Source of the DNA: a virus
Virus record (IMG/VR): IMGVR_UViG_3300046003_005733
Location: 1 to 64,000 of that record
Reading direction: 5' to 3' (one strand)
DNA length: 64,000 bases
In this document: piece after piece, positions 1 to 8,264 of the stretch
Layout of the letters: every line of letters begins with the position of its first letter
Numbering within the stretch: position 1 is the stretch's first letter
Translations under genes and position numbers: made by a program
The notes under the pieces: generated by a model
The model's input: the letters and a program-made list of their open reading frames with translations, nothing else
What the model was told of the DNA's origin: nothing
The model's database searches: none

Positions 1-31
1 AAATTAGTGGGATAAGTCTATATTTAAATTA

Positions 32-232
32 TTATTTATTATATCTTTCTTTTAATTTTCTAGCTTCTTCTTCCGCAACATCTGCTGCAAGCTTATCCCC
101 GAATATTCTTTTTTTTAATCCAGTCCAATCATAAGAAGAACTGGGAGAAACTTCCTTCGGATTTTCTTCCTCACTCTCCCAAAATGGTTTATACCCGGGA
201 GGTCTTCTTGCTTTTTTATTAGCTTCACTCAT
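32..232 (-). CDS. Hypothetical 66-aa protein downstream of portal
   Basis: Small, very charged soluble protein that I do not recognise. It has a basic, proline-containing N-terminus, a Ser-rich middle with a Trp, and a C-terminal stretch of alternating Glu/Lys/Arg likely to be helical. It starts with ATG four bases after the stop of the upstream gene, so it is part of the chain of tiny genes that follows the portal gene. The position suggests a head-assembly role, but no motif supports this. Confidence 0.6.
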   Translation of the reverse strand: MSEANKKARRPPGYKPFWESEEENPKEVSPSSSYDWTGLKKRIFGDKLAADVAEEEARKLKERYNK

Positions 233-235
233 ACA

Positions 236-430
236 CTACATGCCCTTATCAAGTTTACTTTTAAGTCTCTCAAAATAAGATTTTTGCTTTTTTTGTTTTT
301 GCACTGCACGACTCATAGCTTCTGGATCTTGCGCTTCAGCCATATCAGAAATTGTAGTTTCCTTATAAGGATCTTGTAAAAGCTCGTTTGTGTAATAATC
401 TTCTAAAGTTTTCTTACTCTTTTTTTCCAC
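236..430 (-). CDS. Hypothetical 64-aa charged protein
   Basis: Unrecognised Lys/Glu/Gln-rich helical protein of 64 residues with no Cys and no membrane segment. It uses a GTG start that overlaps the end of the upstream gene (stop at 414) in another frame, which implies translational coupling. It lies in the small-gene cluster between the portal gene and the left edge, where podoviruses commonly keep scaffold-related genes, but it is too short to be a typical scaffold. Confidence 0.6.
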   Translation of the reverse strand: MEKKSKKTLEDYYTNELLQDPYKETTISDMAEAQDPEAMSRAVQKQKKQKSYFERLKSKLDKGM

Positions 431-587
431 TTACTTTCTCCTTAAGTTTAGCAAAGCGTTTTTTGCCTACATTACCCTTGGTAAATTCCTTAGCTACTTC
501 TGGCTCAATTCCAACTTTTTCAGCAAAGTCAGGATTGTTCTCAGCCGCTTTCATGAATTTAAATTGTTTCTTACTGGATGCGGGCAC
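414..587 (-). CDS. Small conserved-looking phage protein (57 aa, GTG start)
   Basis: Basic 57-residue protein starting at GTG (587-585) after a GGAAAAG purine run and ending in a Lys-rich tail. Its pattern SKKQFKFMKA...NPDFAEKVGI...AKEFT resembles small proteins I have seen beside portal genes in other phages; this is from memory and cannot be checked here. The 3' end overlaps the next gene's GTG start, as expected for coupled expression. Confidence 0.55.
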   Translation of the reverse strand: MPASSKKQFKFMKAAENNPDFAEKVGIEPEVAKEFTKGNVGKKRFAKLKEKVSGKKE

Positions 588-631
588 TTTTCTTTTCCTT
601 TTTTAACTGATGAACTATTTTTGCTGGCATA

Positions 632-679
632 CTACTTACCTTTCTTGCCTTTACCTTTTTTTGATCCACATTTAGCCAT
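632..679 (-). CDS. 15-residue Lys/Gly-rich micropeptide
   Basis: A 16-codon reading frame encoding MAKCGSKKGKGKKGK. Although tiny, it has a strong ribosome binding site (AGGAG, 7 bases before ATG) and sits 1 base after the portal stop codon. Seven of 15 residues are Lys and there is one Cys. It could be a real virion or packaging micropeptide, or a translated leader for the following genes. No function is assigned. Confidence 0.4.
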   Translation of the reverse strand: MAKCGSKKGKGKKGK

Positions 680-680
680 A

Positions 681-2840
681 CTATACTCCTAAGTTATTTA
701 TAGCCAGTTGTTCTGGCGTGGTTGGTTGTGCAGGTAAGATACCCTGAGCTACTCCAGCTGGTTGTGCTGGACTAGGTAGTGGTCCCATATTTTGTTGTAC
801 AGCAACAGACTGTGCTTCTGGATTTTCTAATAATGGAGGAATTTGTTCTTGACCTTGCTGATTAGGCTGTTGAGGAGCTGCAGCTTGAGGAGAAGGGATT
901 CCTCCACCAACTGGGCCTAGGGGTGTTTCGCCTAACAAAGTAAGAATATTAGCAACATTAGGATCAGATAAGATATCAATGTGCTCTTGGATATGGGCAA
1001 GTGTTCGTTGAACAAGCTGCGCATCCATACGTAAATCAGGATCTGCGAGAACAGCCTTATGCTCTCTAATATGCAATGAGTGAGAATCAGTAAGTACAGC
1101 CACCACGGGAGTCGTACCGTCCACAAGGCGTTCTCTTTCAGCTCTAACAAGCAATAACTCCTTGTTCTGACCTTCTGTCATGGTTTCTAATTTACCTGTA
1201 TTAATAACAGATATATACTGCTCAGGAGTAGTAATAATACTCATTTGCATCATTTGAGATGCCATTTCTACTCTTCCAGCCGTAGTTTGAGCAAGAGCAT
1301 TACCTGCGTCAACAATAACTCTTGTAATAGAGCTAAGGTCATCTGATGTAAACTCTTTCATGTAAGTTACATTAGATTTACCAGCAATTGCAGCAACTCT
1401 AGGAGTTTTTGCAAAAGTTTTAAGAAGTTCTACAACATTTGTACCAACATCTTCAATTAATTGTATGTATGACTGCTGAAGTCCTGAAATAAACTGCAAA
1501 GCTTGGGATTGAATTAATGCTAGAGCATTACCCGACTTGAGCTGAGACTCTGGATTACCACGAGCAACCGAATTTACTCCAGATATAGTTTCCATTGAAG
1601 ATTCTAACATTTTTAAAAAGTTAAATATTTCTGCAGGAGTAGACGTTAGGTTTAAAGCTTTAGGAGGTTGAAATCCCGGATTACCTTGAATAAAGTTTAG
1701 TCCATCTGAAATCTGTTCCATCTGAACATCAGACCCTCTTTCTACATATACGTTTTGAACACCAAACGTATTTTGGTTAGTCATAATAGTAGAATAGAGA
1801 GAGTTTACAGCATCTTGAATTGGTAATAGGTCAAACATAGCTGTATAACTAAAAGGCGTACCGATAATATCTCTAGAAGCAATTCTAAATACAGGAAGTT
1901 TTTTATATACCAATACTGTATCTTCAAGAACAATATCATTGTCTAGATATAGAACATATCTACCTTTAGGCAGTGATTCTGTAGGTCTATGAAAAAATTC
2001 ATAAACTGGAACATCTGTAGTTTCATCATAAGCTGACATAGTAATACGAGTAGTATTTAAGTCAGACTTAGTTTTTAAAGCTTTAATTTTTTCAGAAAAT
2101 TCTGGATATTTAGCAATTAAATCAAATTTATTTTTAAAACTTCTACATAACTGCCAATCATGATTACTATCAGATCTAGTTGGATCAAAAACTACATCAA
2201 AAGGCGACATAACATTAAATATAATATCACCGCTGTATAATGGAACTCCTGCTCTAAGTTCAACCTTTTCGCCATCTTCGTCAGTTTCAAATATAACTTC
2301 TCCATCAGGACCGTATTGCATGTTTCCACTTTCGTCAACAAGCGGCTTATATTCTGGCTCAATAAAGTCGTACACTTCACCAGTAGTAGCGTTCCACTCC
2401 ATTTTAATATAGCCCGCGCCCATAACAATAGCATATTCAACAGCTCTTTTTAAATCTTGTTCTAATCTTTTATCCCGCATGTAATATTCTAAAAGACCAT
2501 TGGCTAGATTTGTCTGAATCTGAGATCTAACATCAGTATTAACAGATCTTGCTTGAAAAGATGGTCTAGTAGCAGTAACCATAGTTAGGATATGACTTGC
2601 AATGTTCCCATAATGGTTCATAGGTAGATTTACTAATTCTCCAGTTTCTCCACCAAAGGTAATAGCATGGCCACCTTCATAGAAGAAGCCGTAGTATGCT
2701 TGCCAACTTCTTTTAATCTTATCTAAATAATCTGTAGATATAAGAGAATTAAACCAAGCATCTGATTTTTTTTGTAAATAAAGGACTAATGTCTCATCAT
2801 CACTTGCTGCAAAATATTCATTTTTATCATAATAAGCCAT
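681..2840 (-). CDS. Portal protein
   Basis: A 719-residue protein directly after the large terminase gene, the usual place for a portal. Size and sequence style fit the large podovirus-type portals that form the dodecameric DNA channel at the capsid vertex and anchor terminase and tail. The body is mixed alpha/beta with a long helical part around residues 420-560. The last ~80 residues are rich in Pro and Gln and probably disordered. ATG start with ribosome site AAGGAA 9 bases upstream. A late-promoter-type element ends 27 bases upstream, so this gene probably heads its own transcript. The call rests on context and general resemblance, not on a diagnostic motif. Confidence 0.82.
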   Translation of the reverse strand: MAYYDKNEYFAASDDETLVLYLQKKSDAWFNSLISTDYLDKIKRSWQAYYGFFYEGGHAITFGGETGELVNLPMNHYGNIASHILTMVTATRPSFQARSVNTDVRSQIQTNLANGLLEYYMRDKRLEQDLKRAVEYAIVMGAGYIKMEWNATTGEVYDFIEPEYKPLVDESGNMQYGPDGEVIFETDEDGEKVELRAGVPLYSGDIIFNVMSPFDVVFDPTRSDSNHDWQLCRSFKNKFDLIAKYPEFSEKIKALKTKSDLNTTRITMSAYDETTDVPVYEFFHRPTESLPKGRYVLYLDNDIVLEDTVLVYKKLPVFRIASRDIIGTPFSYTAMFDLLPIQDAVNSLYSTIMTNQNTFGVQNVYVERGSDVQMEQISDGLNFIQGNPGFQPPKALNLTSTPAEIFNFLKMLESSMETISGVNSVARGNPESQLKSGNALALIQSQALQFISGLQQSYIQLIEDVGTNVVELLKTFAKTPRVAAIAGKSNVTYMKEFTSDDLSSITRVIVDAGNALAQTTAGRVEMASQMMQMSIITTPEQYISVINTGKLETMTEGQNKELLLVRAERERLVDGTTPVVAVLTDSHSLHIREHKAVLADPDLRMDAQLVQRTLAHIQEHIDILSDPNVANILTLLGETPLGPVGGGIPSPQAAAPQQPNQQGQEQIPPLLENPEAQSVAVQQNMGPLPSPAQPAGVAQGILPAQPTTPEQLAINNLGV

Positions 2841-2859
2841 GTAAATTCCTTTACTTTTC

Positions 2860-2882
2860 TATTAACTAAGGGTGCTATATGC
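2860..2882 (-). promoter_or_regulatory. Putative phage late promoter A (portal operon)
   Basis: Read on the minus strand this holds AGCACCCTTA (core 2876-2867) flanked by A/T, 27 bases before the portal ATG. The same core occurs upstream of four other minus-strand units (5139, 7128, 55349, 62386) and at no plus-strand intergenic site. No sigma70 -35/-10 pair is evident here, so a dedicated RNA polymerase or factor is inferred. Confidence 0.6.
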
Positions 2883-2904
2883 AAATGATACGCTGAATAA
2901 TCAA

Positions 2905-4389
2905 CTACTTAGTACTATCTTTTCTCCAAACCATACTAGATAGCCATGATTTCACAGACTTGTCTTTTAATTCATCTTTTTTAAGCTGAGATGTAAATAC
3001 GCCAGATCCAGAGACATCTCCATACCCAGCTGGATATGGATTTTTACTTTTTATTATATTTCTATGTAGGTAGATTATAGCAGCTAGGGCATCCGCGTGT
3101 CCACCTTTAATTTGACCTGATGGAGAATCTTTAATCTTTAAAAAATTTCTTCTATTCTTATCCCACCTAGCAAATTTCATATGATATAAGGTATGAGTAC
3201 ATCTTGGATGAATTACTACCTTATGCTGAGATAACGCTACGTCTAAAGCATTGATCGCAGCTTCCCTGTTATCTTTTCTAGTTGGAATAAAAGTTATCCC
3301 ATGATCTCTTTGTAAATCTGTTAACATAATTAAATTGTTGTTATCAGCAATTCTTAGATATGGTGGAATTATACTCTCATCTATGGTATTTCTCCATAGT
3401 TGAGATTCTTTTATTCTTATTGCTTCTGCAACTGCTTTTGTATTTACTTCTTTACCGAATATAAGCTCATCTTCAATTACAGTAGTAGCATTTAGATAAT
3501 CATAATATCCAAATAAAACAGCTGTTAAGTCAGATCCCCCAATATCCATAGAAACATAGGAGTCATAGAATATAGGTCTAGGATAATCCGATCTTACGAT
3601 AACTTTTTCAACGTCAGAACTGAATGATGGTAGAATAGAAGTATCTGCACTTCTTACAATTTCACACATATACTCACGCCTAAACCCCGGATCTTTCTCA
3701 CCATCTGGGTAATCATCTAAAGCGTCTTTGATAATTGCTTCTGTAAATTGCGGGTTGTCAAAAATAGTGAATACTCTAATACGACCTTCTGCTTGATACT
3801 TTAAAGCCCAATCCTGTACAAACTCGTGATCTTCATATCTTGAAGGAGTTGAAACTAGAATTGTTCTACCCTGCGTTAACTTTGTAGTTGGAGCAAGTAC
3901 AGATCTAACTGCATATGTTAAATCATCACAAAATCCAGCCTCATCTACAATATTTAAACTAGAGTTACCACCTCGAATACTTTCAATGTTACCGTTATCC
4001 GAACCAGCCATTTGCAGCTCACTTCCATTTGGAAATTTATACAGTAGATCAGCCGCCATGAATATAGGACGTAAATGCTTTGGACAATCTTCCAAAATAG
4101 TTTTCATTATTGGAATAATGTTTTTCTTGGCAGCTTTTTGTTTAGGAAACACATACTTAACAATAGTATCTGGAACTTTTAGACATGCCTCTATTGCCAT
4201 GGATAAAGCTAAATAACTTTTACCTAATCGTCTGGCACACATTACTACACTTATCTTACTACTATCTTCAAGAATGCCTTTCTTAATAATTTTCTGAGGC
4301 TCTGTTAATTTATAATCTAAGACAGCATGCTCCCATAATTGAACAACGGCTTCGTCTCTAGAAATAGGTCTTTCTTTTTTTTCACTCAT
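2905..4389 (-). CDS. terL: Terminase large subunit
   Basis: DNA-packaging motor: ATPase that pumps DNA into the prohead plus a nuclease that cuts the concatemer. In 494 residues the ATPase motifs are visible in order: Walker A-like CARRLGKS (residues 51-58), Walker B LNIVDEAG (about 145-152) and coupling motif ILVSTPS (about 177-183). The C-terminal RNase-H-like nuclease is marked by SMDIGG (about 288) and a late acidic HADAL motif. ATG overlaps the stop of the upstream small-terminase candidate (ATGA). Portal follows 64 bases downstream, with a promoter element between them. Confidence 0.93.
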   Translation of the reverse strand: MSEKKERPISRDEAVVQLWEHAVLDYKLTEPQKIIKKGILEDSSKISVVMCARRLGKSYLALSMAIEACLKVPDTIVKYVFPKQKAAKKNIIPIMKTILEDCPKHLRPIFMAADLLYKFPNGSELQMAGSDNGNIESIRGGNSSLNIVDEAGFCDDLTYAVRSVLAPTTKLTQGRTILVSTPSRYEDHEFVQDWALKYQAEGRIRVFTIFDNPQFTEAIIKDALDDYPDGEKDPGFRREYMCEIVRSADTSILPSFSSDVEKVIVRSDYPRPIFYDSYVSMDIGGSDLTAVLFGYYDYLNATTVIEDELIFGKEVNTKAVAEAIRIKESQLWRNTIDESIIPPYLRIADNNNLIMLTDLQRDHGITFIPTRKDNREAAINALDVALSQHKVVIHPRCTHTLYHMKFARWDKNRRNFLKIKDSPSGQIKGGHADALAAIIYLHRNIIKSKNPYPAGYGDVSGSGVFTSQLKKDELKDKSVKSWLSSMVWRKDSTK

Positions 4390-4730
4390 CTTCTATCAAC
4401 AATGCTGAGAAGCTCGGCAACAGATTTAGCACCCTTCTTCTTCTCTTTCTTTTCCTCTATTGGCTTTCCTCTAATTGCAAGAAGATTTTTAACAAGTAGA
4501 TCTAATACTTTAACATCCTCTAAAGTGAGAATTCCATTATCTGACGCGATTCTTAACTTATGAATTTCACTGACACAAATTACTTCTTCATCAGAAATTG
4601 TAGGTAAATCTTCAAATAAATCATTGTCCTGTAGTAATGAATGAGCTTTAGATAGTTCTAGTTCAAGTTCAGCTACTTTTTTTCTAAGCTTTTCAATTTC
4701 AAGATTATCAAGTTGGTGGTATACGCTCAT
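4386..4730 (-). CDS. Probable terminase small subunit
   Basis: A 114-residue protein immediately upstream of, and overlapping (ATGA), the large terminase gene. It has an N-terminal coiled coil (leucine/glutamate heptads, residues ~8-35), a central helical region and a Lys-rich linker before the C-terminus. That matches the small DNA-recognition subunits that form rings and feed terminase, but no helix-turn-helix is obvious. The start at 4730 is chosen over an upstream in-frame codon at 4775 because it has AAGGA 8 bases before it and begins just after the preceding gene's stop. Confidence 0.6.
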   Translation of the reverse strand: MSVYHQLDNLEIEKLRKKVAELELELSKAHSLLQDNDLFEDLPTISDEEVICVSEIHKLRIASDNGILTLEDVKVLDLLVKNLLAIRGKPIEEKKEKKKGAKSVAELLSIVDRR

Positions 4731-4737
4731 ACTATCC

Positions 4738-5076
4738 TTAGAATTGAACTTTAGGTCTATCTTTTGGACGGTCAAGTGTACCCGGAACTCTTGCCATGTT
4801 TAAACTAAATTTAGCAACATCATCTCTAAGCTGTGTTAATTCAATTTCAGCCTTAGTCTGAATTTTCATAACTCGCTCATCAGTTTCTTTACGAAGCAGT
4901 TCAAGCTCTCCAAGAATATCGGGCTGCTCAGTTCTAAATAGGTATTGCTGATAAGCAAATAATACAGAGGATGCTACAAAGCCAACAATTGGACCAGCAC
5001 TGATGGGATTAATAGCAATATAAATAAAAAATGCGAGTAATAAGATTGCAGGAAATGCATCTAGGTATTTTTTCAT
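4738..5076 (-). CDS. Membrane protein with coiled-coil tail; holin candidate
   Basis: A 112-residue protein with two predicted transmembrane helices (about residues 8-25 and 28-46), then a soluble Glu/Lys coiled coil and a Pro/Arg-rich end. In T7-like phages a class II holin lies just upstream of the small terminase gene, which is the position here. ATG with AAGGA ribosome site. A late-promoter-type element lies 63 bases upstream. A structural membrane protein is the alternative. Confidence 0.5.
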   Translation of the reverse strand: MKKYLDAFPAILLLAFFIYIAINPISAGPIVGFVASSVLFAYQQYLFRTEQPDILGELELLRKETDERVMKIQTKAEIELTQLRDDVAKFSLNMARVPGTLDRPKDRPKVQF

Positions 5077-5131
5077 AATGTCCTTATAAGTAAAGCACTT
5101 AGAGCCTATTGGTATCTATGTGACAGTCTGT

Positions 5132-5155
5132 TAATATATAAGGGTGTTATTTCTT
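5132..5155 (-). promoter_or_regulatory. Putative phage late promoter B (holin-terminase unit)
   Basis: Minus-strand AACACCCTTATATATTA; core 5148-5139 overlaps the stop codon of the kinase-like gene, 63 bases before the next gene. It shares the core and the following TATA with the other copies, so the holin-terminase unit can be transcribed separately from the effector genes before it. Confidence 0.6.
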
Positions 5156-5902
5156 AAGGATTGAATTTAATGCAGCACGACGAGCAGCTGGATTAGCTTG
5201 TGGATTTTCAATTTCATAATCTTCCATGCCTTGCTCTGGCCCTAAAGAATCAGCCTCTCCAAGTATTGGTAGAGCGGAAGCAGCATTTGCCTCACCAGAT
5301 AAAGCAGCAAGTCCTGCGCCAATAGCTGGACCTACAAGAGGTATTGAGCGATAAATCTTTGGACTTTTTAAATTAATTATTTTTTTAGCCGCAGCTTCCC
5401 TCGGTTTTTCTAATAAATCATTTATACTTAAGCCCTTAGAATTTTTCATAGTATCGGAGGTTCTCCAAGATTCTACAAATGGTCCGGAATCAAATACTTT
5501 TGCAGTTTTAGCTTCATCTAATCCGACATTATCTGCATGAATATCGGTATGTTTTAAAAATTTTGAATTTGCTTTATTTTCTAAAGCTTGTACGTCCTCA
5601 ATTTCTGGAGCAGATAATCTTCTTTGTATTAAAACAGCTTTTTTATCGGGTCGTTTTATTAAAATGGGAACTTCTGTAGGAATGCCTGTTTTAGCTAATT
5701 GCTTATGAGTTATGTAATCTTTTATTAAATCATCCTCTCTATACCTTGGATTTTTTATTACATAATCTGAATTTGGTAATTTATATGTAGTTTTTAAACT
5801 ACCCTTACCTAAAAAATTAGCACTTTTTTCTTCTGGAGTCATGAATTCAAATTCTTCAATCATTCTAAGTATTTCTTCATCAGAAAGCCTTTTTTCAGCC
5901 AT
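5147..5902 (-). CDS. Protein-kinase-like protein, probable virion effector
   Basis: 251 residues. Residues 31-125 carry recognisable protein-kinase landmarks: glycine-rich loop GKGSLKTTY (32-40), a VAIK-like lysine in YVIK (K50), catalytic loop KHTDIHADN (D120, N125) and a DFG-like FDSG (D138). The domain is compact and lacks a full C-lobe, so activity is uncertain. A hydrophobic Gly/Ala segment (about 187-203) follows, then an acidic Pro/Glu-rich tail ending in basic residues. This tail plan is shared with the neighbouring metalloprotease-like gene and the 732-residue protein at 47834. It lies among late minus-strand genes, so packaging in the virion and delivery into the host is inferred. 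AAGGAAATAGT precedes the ATG. Confidence 0.6.
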   Translation of the reverse strand: MAEKRLSDEEILRMIEEFEFMTPEEKSANFLGKGSLKTTYKLPNSDYVIKNPRYREDDLIKDYITHKQLAKTGIPTEVPILIKRPDKKAVLIQRRLSAPEIEDVQALENKANSKFLKHTDIHADNVGLDEAKTAKVFDSGPFVESWRTSDTMKNSKGLSINDLLEKPREAAAKKIINLKSPKIYRSIPLVGPAIGAGLAALSGEANAASALPILGEADSLGPEQGMEDYEIENPQANPAARRAALNSILKK

Positions 5903-5903
5903 A

Positions 5904-6830
5904 CTATTTCCTTAGCATTCCTTCCAAAACATTTCTTTTAATTCCAAGTCTTTGATCTTCTAGGTCTTTTTGAACTTGTTGGCGATTTTGCTCAGGTATA
6001 GCTTCTAATATCTTCTTCTCTCTATTACTTTGATCAATATCCCTTAGCATGGCAGCTTGTTCAGGGGCTTCTCCGGTTGATTCTGCACCAGCGGCTTCTG
6101 ATGCTAAACTAACTAGACCACCAGCACCTGCAGCAACGCCCTTTGCTAATATCGGGGCAATCCCTTTAAATGTACCAGATTTAAGGTAACTCTTCAAAGC
6201 ACCAAGACCATAGCTACCTTCACGTAACTTAGGAATACTAGCATGATGACCTTCGGCAGCTGCTTCATAAAAATCAGAGGGATCTAGTGATCTAGGTAGG
6301 GACTTTTTAGCAAGTGCATATGCTTTTTCTTTACTTAATTGAGATTTATTATTTATGTTCTTTAATTCTTTAGGCAGTTCGTAGCCTAATTGTTCTTCAT
6401 CATACTGATGCCCAAGTTCATGTAGAAGAGTAGCCACTGGATCTAAGATATCCCCAGACTGCAAAATCTTTCTATTTAAGGCTATAATAGGGCTTCCGCT
6501 TTTTAATTTCCCGTATAATCCCTTATTACCTTTTAGGTAATTTTTTTCATTTTCTTGTAATATTCTGATATTAGGATCTATTTCAGGGTATCGCTCCTTG
6601 GCTACTCTACCTAAAAATTCTTCTAACTGCTTAATACTTCCATTATCTGGAATAGATATACCTGTATTATCTAATACTTTCTTAGCCAATGTCTTTTCAG
6701 CAACATCCCTAGCAGATAGTCCTTGATTAAATAAAGTTTTTTCTGGAGATACCATAGTAGTAGTGGAGTAGTCTCCTAATTCAACTTTTTTTGCAAAATC
6801 TTCTAAAGCTTGTTTTCTAGGATCTACCAT
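5904..6830 (-). CDS. Zinc-metalloprotease-like protein, probable virion effector
   Basis: 308 residues with a canonical zincin motif in TLLHELGHQYDEE (H137, E138, H141). Possible third ligands follow in the FYEAAAEGHH stretch (~188-197). As in the adjacent kinase-like protein, a Gly/Ala-rich hydrophobic segment (~218-240) precedes an acidic Gln/Glu-rich tail. The ATG overlaps the previous gene's stop (ATGGTAG). Predicted role: proteolysis of a host or virion target, possibly after injection. A role in prohead maturation or cell-wall passage cannot be excluded. Confidence 0.65.
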   Translation of the reverse strand: MVDPRKQALEDFAKKVELGDYSTTTMVSPEKTLFNQGLSARDVAEKTLAKKVLDNTGISIPDNGSIKQLEEFLGRVAKERYPEIDPNIRILQENEKNYLKGNKGLYGKLKSGSPIIALNRKILQSGDILDPVATLLHELGHQYDEEQLGYELPKELKNINNKSQLSKEKAYALAKKSLPRSLDPSDFYEAAAEGHHASIPKLREGSYGLGALKSYLKSGTFKGIAPILAKGVAAGAGGLVSLASEAAGAESTGEAPEQAAMLRDIDQSNREKKILEAIPEQNRQQVQKDLEDQRLGIKRNVLEGMLRK

Positions 6831-7078
6831 TTCTTACAACTCCAATAACGAGCAGATAGTTTAGTGTTTTTCTGACCACACTTATGGCGGGCGCGAAAAT
6901 TTTTTCTACGTTCTGGGTTATATGACTTGTCTGGCATTTCAGGATCTCCAAATCTTACGATTTTCTCCTCTCCACCCTCACAACCCTTAACTACCCATGA
7001 CTTATTTTCACCGGGAGTTCTTTTGGGACTATTGCAAGATAGCTTTTCTTTTAAACTAGACCATCTTTTCTTTTTCAT
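6824..7078 (-). CDS. Conserved phage protein with RARHxC / ARYWSC motif
   Basis: 84 residues starting at ATG 7078; an upstream in-frame extension has no ribosome site and crosses the promoter element. The second half carries IVRFGDP, RRKNFRARHKC and a terminal ARYWSCKKW. I recall this pattern from small proteins in many phages, but I know no function. Conserved Cys and His suggest metal binding. First gene of the leftward unit that continues into the metalloprotease- and kinase-like genes; promoter-type element 50 bases upstream. Confidence 0.65.
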   Translation of the reverse strand: MKKKRWSSLKEKLSCNSPKRTPGENKSWVVKGCEGGEEKIVRFGDPEMPDKSYNPERRKNFRARHKCGQKNTKLSARYWSCKKW

Positions 7079-7120
7079 AATTATAATATAGCATAAAGCA
7101 AGGCATATGCTAATTCCCCG

Positions 7121-7144
7121 TATACTATAAGGGTGCTTTTTTCT
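7121..7144 (-). promoter_or_regulatory. Putative phage late promoter C (effector unit)
   Basis: Minus-strand AAAGCACCCTTATAGTATA (core 7137-7128), 50 bases before the 84-residue gene. It marks the divergence point between the leftward virion genes and the rightward genes starting at 7225. Confidence 0.6.
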
Positions 7145-7197
7145 GCATCCTGCATCAAAATCGCACCTGAAGACAAAGCTATACAAATTATCCTATT

Positions 7198-7208
7198 TGT
7201 GGTATAAC
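7198..7208 (+). promoter_or_regulatory. Weak extended -10 promoter for rightward genes
   Basis: TGTGGTATAAC, a TGn extended -10 (TATAAC at 7203-7208), 17 bases before the first rightward ATG. No good -35 is present (TATACA at the right distance). Plausible but unproven. Confidence 0.3.
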
Positions 7209-7224
7209 CCCCTTAGAAGGTAGA

Positions 7225-7440
7225 ATGAAAAAACAACAAGTTAGACGCAAAGCATTAAATAAACAAAAGAAAGTAATGATAACTCCCGGAACAGTAGTTC
7301 TAGAGCTTGCATTATGGGAGTTCTCAGGAGATGAGGCTATTATTCGTCACTATGCTAATCAACTTGCACAGGCTATATTAACCAGCTATAATCTGAGTAA
7401 TTTTGGACCAGTAAGTTTTGGCCTAAAAGATGAAGAATAG
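7225..7440 (+). CDS. Hypothetical 71-aa protein, first rightward gene
   Basis: Unrecognised. Basic N-terminal ~15 residues, then a hydrophobic beta/alpha body and an acidic end. ATG with AGAAGG upstream. It starts the plus-strand gene run. The 89 bases after it (7441-7529) hold no gene; they contain a TTTGTG...CACAAA inverted repeat that could be an operator or a weak hairpin. Confidence 0.6.
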   Translation: MKKQQVRRKALNKQKKVMITPGTVVLELALWEFSGDEAIIRHYANQLAQAILTSYNLSNFGPVSFGLKDEE

Positions 7441-7529
7441 CCAGTTATAATACGTGACGAATGATTTTATGAAGTGTAGCTAAGTTTGTGCCGCAGTGAC
7501 ACATCAAAGTACGCTCACAAAGGTAAAAA

Positions 7530-7766
7530 GTGACAGATATGATTAAGTTTAATAAAGATACGTTTTTAACAATATACTTTTCTGGTTTTAAAGTAGAGAC
7601 CACTCCATATATTTCTTGTGATATTGCATATTTATGGACTGATGAGGTATTTGACGGTGGAGAAAATGGATATGTTTACTTAGTAAGTCCTGAAACTAAG
7701 CATAACTATCTTAAGTTTGTTGAAAATATGAAAAAAGAAACTCCACTCCTTCTAGAGCTTACGTAA
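7530..7766 (+). CDS. Hypothetical 78-aa protein
   Basis: Unrecognised acidic protein rich in aromatic residues, probably beta-rich. GTG start with AAAGG 6 bases upstream. It ends in LLLELT, a loose version of the shared C-terminal tail seen across this genome. The stop directly abuts the next ATG. Confidence 0.6.
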   Translation: MTDMIKFNKDTFLTIYFSGFKVETTPYISCDIAYLWTDEVFDGGENGYVYLVSPETKHNYLKFVENMKKETPLLLELT

Positions 7767-8069
7767 ATGAAAGATGCCCTAAAAGCACTACGCAGGATTG
7801 CACAGATGACCGATCAAAAACATTGGAACTGTACAGAAATGCGTGAAAGAGCATTGGAAGAGTGGATAAGTGATTGGTTTATTGAGTTGGAATACGAACA
7901 ATCAGTACTAAATCAAAAATATTTAAGCTCTGACTTTGAAGATTTTCTAAAAGAACACGTAGGTAAGAAGTTAGTTGAGAAAGCAATGGAAGATGCTATT
8001 GAAATTACTAGCGATAAGAGCAAAATTAAAGGTAGTGTTGTATGTTTGAGGAGAAAGGCAAAAAATTAA
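7767..8069 (+). CDS. Hypothetical 100-aa helical protein
   Basis: Mostly helical, acidic protein with a basic C-terminal end and a Trp-rich region near residues 20-38. No known domain recognised. It begins at the base following the previous stop and its end overlaps the next gene by 28 bases. Confidence 0.6.
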   Translation: MKDALKALRRIAQMTDQKHWNCTEMRERALEEWISDWFIELEYEQSVLNQKYLSSDFEDFLKEHVGKKLVEKAMEDAIEITSDKSKIKGSVVCLRRKAKN

Positions 8070-8251
8070 ACTTATTTGAACTAAAACATGGGCAAGTTGT
8101 ATGGTCAGAACATTTTAAATGCTATGTAATATACACAGGAAAGGATTTTGACGAGGATTTTGTTTTTGAATACTTACATAAAAAGGGATATTGTATCATA
8201 CATACATCAGATATATACGATCCTCCCAGCTTACTTAAAGAATTAATATAA
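8042..8251 (+). CDS. Small SH3-like protein with SLLKELI tail
   Basis: 69 residues. After a basic lead (MFEEKGKK), the segment HGQVVWSEHFKCYVIYTG looks like the first strands of a small SH3-type barrel. It ends DPPSLLKELI, a clear member of the C-terminal tail family. The next gene has its own ribosome site after this stop, so the tail here is not dictated by overlap with a downstream start. Confidence 0.6.
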   Translation: MFEEKGKKLNLFELKHGQVVWSEHFKCYVIYTGKDFDEDFVFEYLHKKGYCIIHTSDIYDPPSLLKELI

Positions 8252-8264
8252 CCAGAGGTTACAA

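Noticed and set aside
571-630. 19-codon frame after the Lys-rich micropeptide
   Set aside because: Has an ATG but only a weak ribosome site and overlaps the better supported GTG gene at 414-587.
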